In this document: positions 5,982-6,752 of the stretch, in pieces
Layout of the letters: each line of letters opens with the position of its first letter
How positions within the stretch are numbered: position 1 is the stretch's first letter
Source: DATILI01 sp035476635
GTDB taxonomy: Bacteria; Pseudomonadota; Gammaproteobacteria; Burkholderiales; Burkholderiaceae_C
Assembly: GCA_035476635.1 (NCBI GenBank)
Contig: DATILI010000155.1
Span: 1 to 6,752, forward strand
Direction: 5' to 3'
Length of the DNA: 6,752 nt
Translations under genes and position numbers: made by a program
Notes under the pieces: generated by a model
What the model was told of the DNA's origin: nothing
Databases searched by the model: none
Seen by the model: the letters and a program-made list of their open reading frames with translations, nothing else

Positions 5982-6752
5982 CTAGGTGTAGCGAAACGGC
6001 GCGACCAGGGCTTCGCCGGCCTGCTCCAGCTGCTGGCGCCCGTGCTGGTAGCCGGCCTCGACGATGCGGTCGAACTGGGCCCACTCCAGCAAGCCATATT
6101 GATCCACGCCGGGCGCAAAGTACAGGTCGACATCGGCTTGCGATTGCTGCTGGCGCGAGTAGCTGTACATGGTGCTGGTGTTGAGCAGCAGCGAAGTCAG
6201 CGAGGGCAGCCGGTACTTCTTGCGGCCGCCGCGCAGCTTGTCGCGCAGCAGCTCGAACCAGCTCGGCACATCCTCCAGGTCGTACTTCACATCGCGTTCG
6301 CGCAGCAGGTTCACGCCGACGATGCGCGCCGCGCCCTTGCGGCCCATGACGTCGGTCGGGAAGTTGTTGAACGAGCCGCCGTCGATGTGCAGCTCCCCGT
6401 CCAGCATCACGGGCGGCAAGGCGCCGGGTATCGAGACGCTGGCGCGGATCGACTTGGCCAGGTGGCCACGGGTCAGCACCGCCTCACGCGCGGTGGAGTA
6501 GTTGCTGCTGACGCAGAAGTAGCCCTTCCAGAGGTCTTCGATGTCGATGTGCTGGCCACGGCTTTCCACCACGGCGGAGTCGATCACCTGCTTCAGGCGC
6601 TTGCCGCCGATGAGGGATACCAGCGGCACGAAGTTGAAGTCGCCGGTCGGGTTCGCCTTGAAGGCGGTGCGCGCCGCGCGGATGACCTGCTCCATCGGCA
6701 AGTCCATCGCGGCATAGGCAGCCATCACCGCGCCGATGCTGGTGCCGGCCGC
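5982..6752 (-). CDS. Patatin-like phospholipase, NTE type (partial, N-terminus beyond right edge)
   Basis: The visible 256 residues are the C-terminal part of a patatin hydrolase with a Ser-Asp dyad, acting on phospholipids or lysophospholipids, usually at the membrane. The open frame continues to the window edge, so the apparent GTG at 6728 is internal, not a start. Codons upstream of it encode GTSIG, the nucleophile elbow, with Ser at visible residue 5 (codon 6740-6738). The catalytic Asp is in DGGSFNNFP at 124-132 (codon 6383-6381). The tail, with YSYSRQQQSQADVDLYFAP, then GLLEW and VEAGYQHG, matches the neuropathy target esterase (NTE)-type branch rather than plant-type patatins. Proteins of that branch often carry cyclic-nucleotide-binding domains upstream, which cannot be tested here. 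The glycine-rich oxyanion motif is also off the edge. The stop is 11 bp before the spermidine-synthase-like gene, implying translational coupling or one transcript. Confidence 0.93.
   Translation of the reverse strand, partial: AAGTSIGAVMAAYAAMDLPMEQVIRAARTAFKANPTGDFNFVPLVSLIGGKRLKQVIDSAVVESRGQHIDIEDLWKGYFCVSSNYSTAREAVLTRGHLAKSIRASVSIPGALPPVMLDGELHIDGGSFNNFPTDVMGRKGAARIVGVNLLRERDVKYDLEDVPSWFELLRDKLRGGRKKYRLPSLTSLLLNTSTMYSYSRQQQSQADVDLYFAPGVDQYGLLEWAQFDRIVEAGYQHGRQQLEQAGEALVAPFRYT

Noticed and set aside
5971..6084. Longer N-terminus (38 residues) for the spermidine-synthase-like protein
   Set aside because: The extension overlaps the patatin coding sequence, is Arg/Pro-rich shadow-type sequence and has no homology character; the ATG at 5970 follows the patatin stop with a plausible AGGG.

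Overview
The window is GC-rich (roughly 60-65% by eye) and densely coded. All seven genes I accept read on the minus strand. The protein styles (PECR-like SDR, TetR, GGG/GGS-type lipoproteins, an NTE-like patatin beside a spermidine-synthase fold) fit a betaproteobacterium, probably Burkholderiales. That placement is inference from protein character and codon use, not from a marker gene.

In transcription order (right to left): (1) the C-terminal 256 residues of an NTE-type patatin phospholipase that runs off the right edge, followed 11 bp later by (2) a spermidine-synthase-like SAM-fold protein; these two look like one transcript. A 109-bp gap, the largest in the window, carries a spaced dyad. 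It leads to (3) a secreted alpha/beta-hydrolase lipoprotein, (4) a large lipoprotein with three Ig-like domains and a seven-bladed kelch propeller, and (5) a 103-residue protein resembling dimeric alpha/beta-barrel (ABM-like) proteins. Gaps of 74 and 55 bp without a recognisable intrinsic terminator make cotranscription of 3-4-5 possible. A 66-bp gap then holds a striking 32-bp near-perfect palindrome. It sits just upstream of (6) a TetR-family repressor and (7) an SDR oxidoreductase of the peroxisomal trans-2-enoyl-CoA reductase type, cut by the left edge; 6 and 7 are 27 bp apart and probably an autoregulated pair.

The functional reading is modest: an envelope-lipid module (patatin and partner), an exported module (hydrolase and propeller lipoproteins), and a small regulated catabolic module (TetR-SDR) probably acting on an acyl-CoA or terpenoid-like substrate. 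I see no mobile element, CRISPR array, RNA gene or phage gene. Nothing clearly qualifies as a new defence or mobile system. The best unexplained signal is the palindrome at 1213-1244 and its likely pairing with a TetR that carries an AT-hook-like N-terminus. No stretch longer than about 110 bases lacks a gene.
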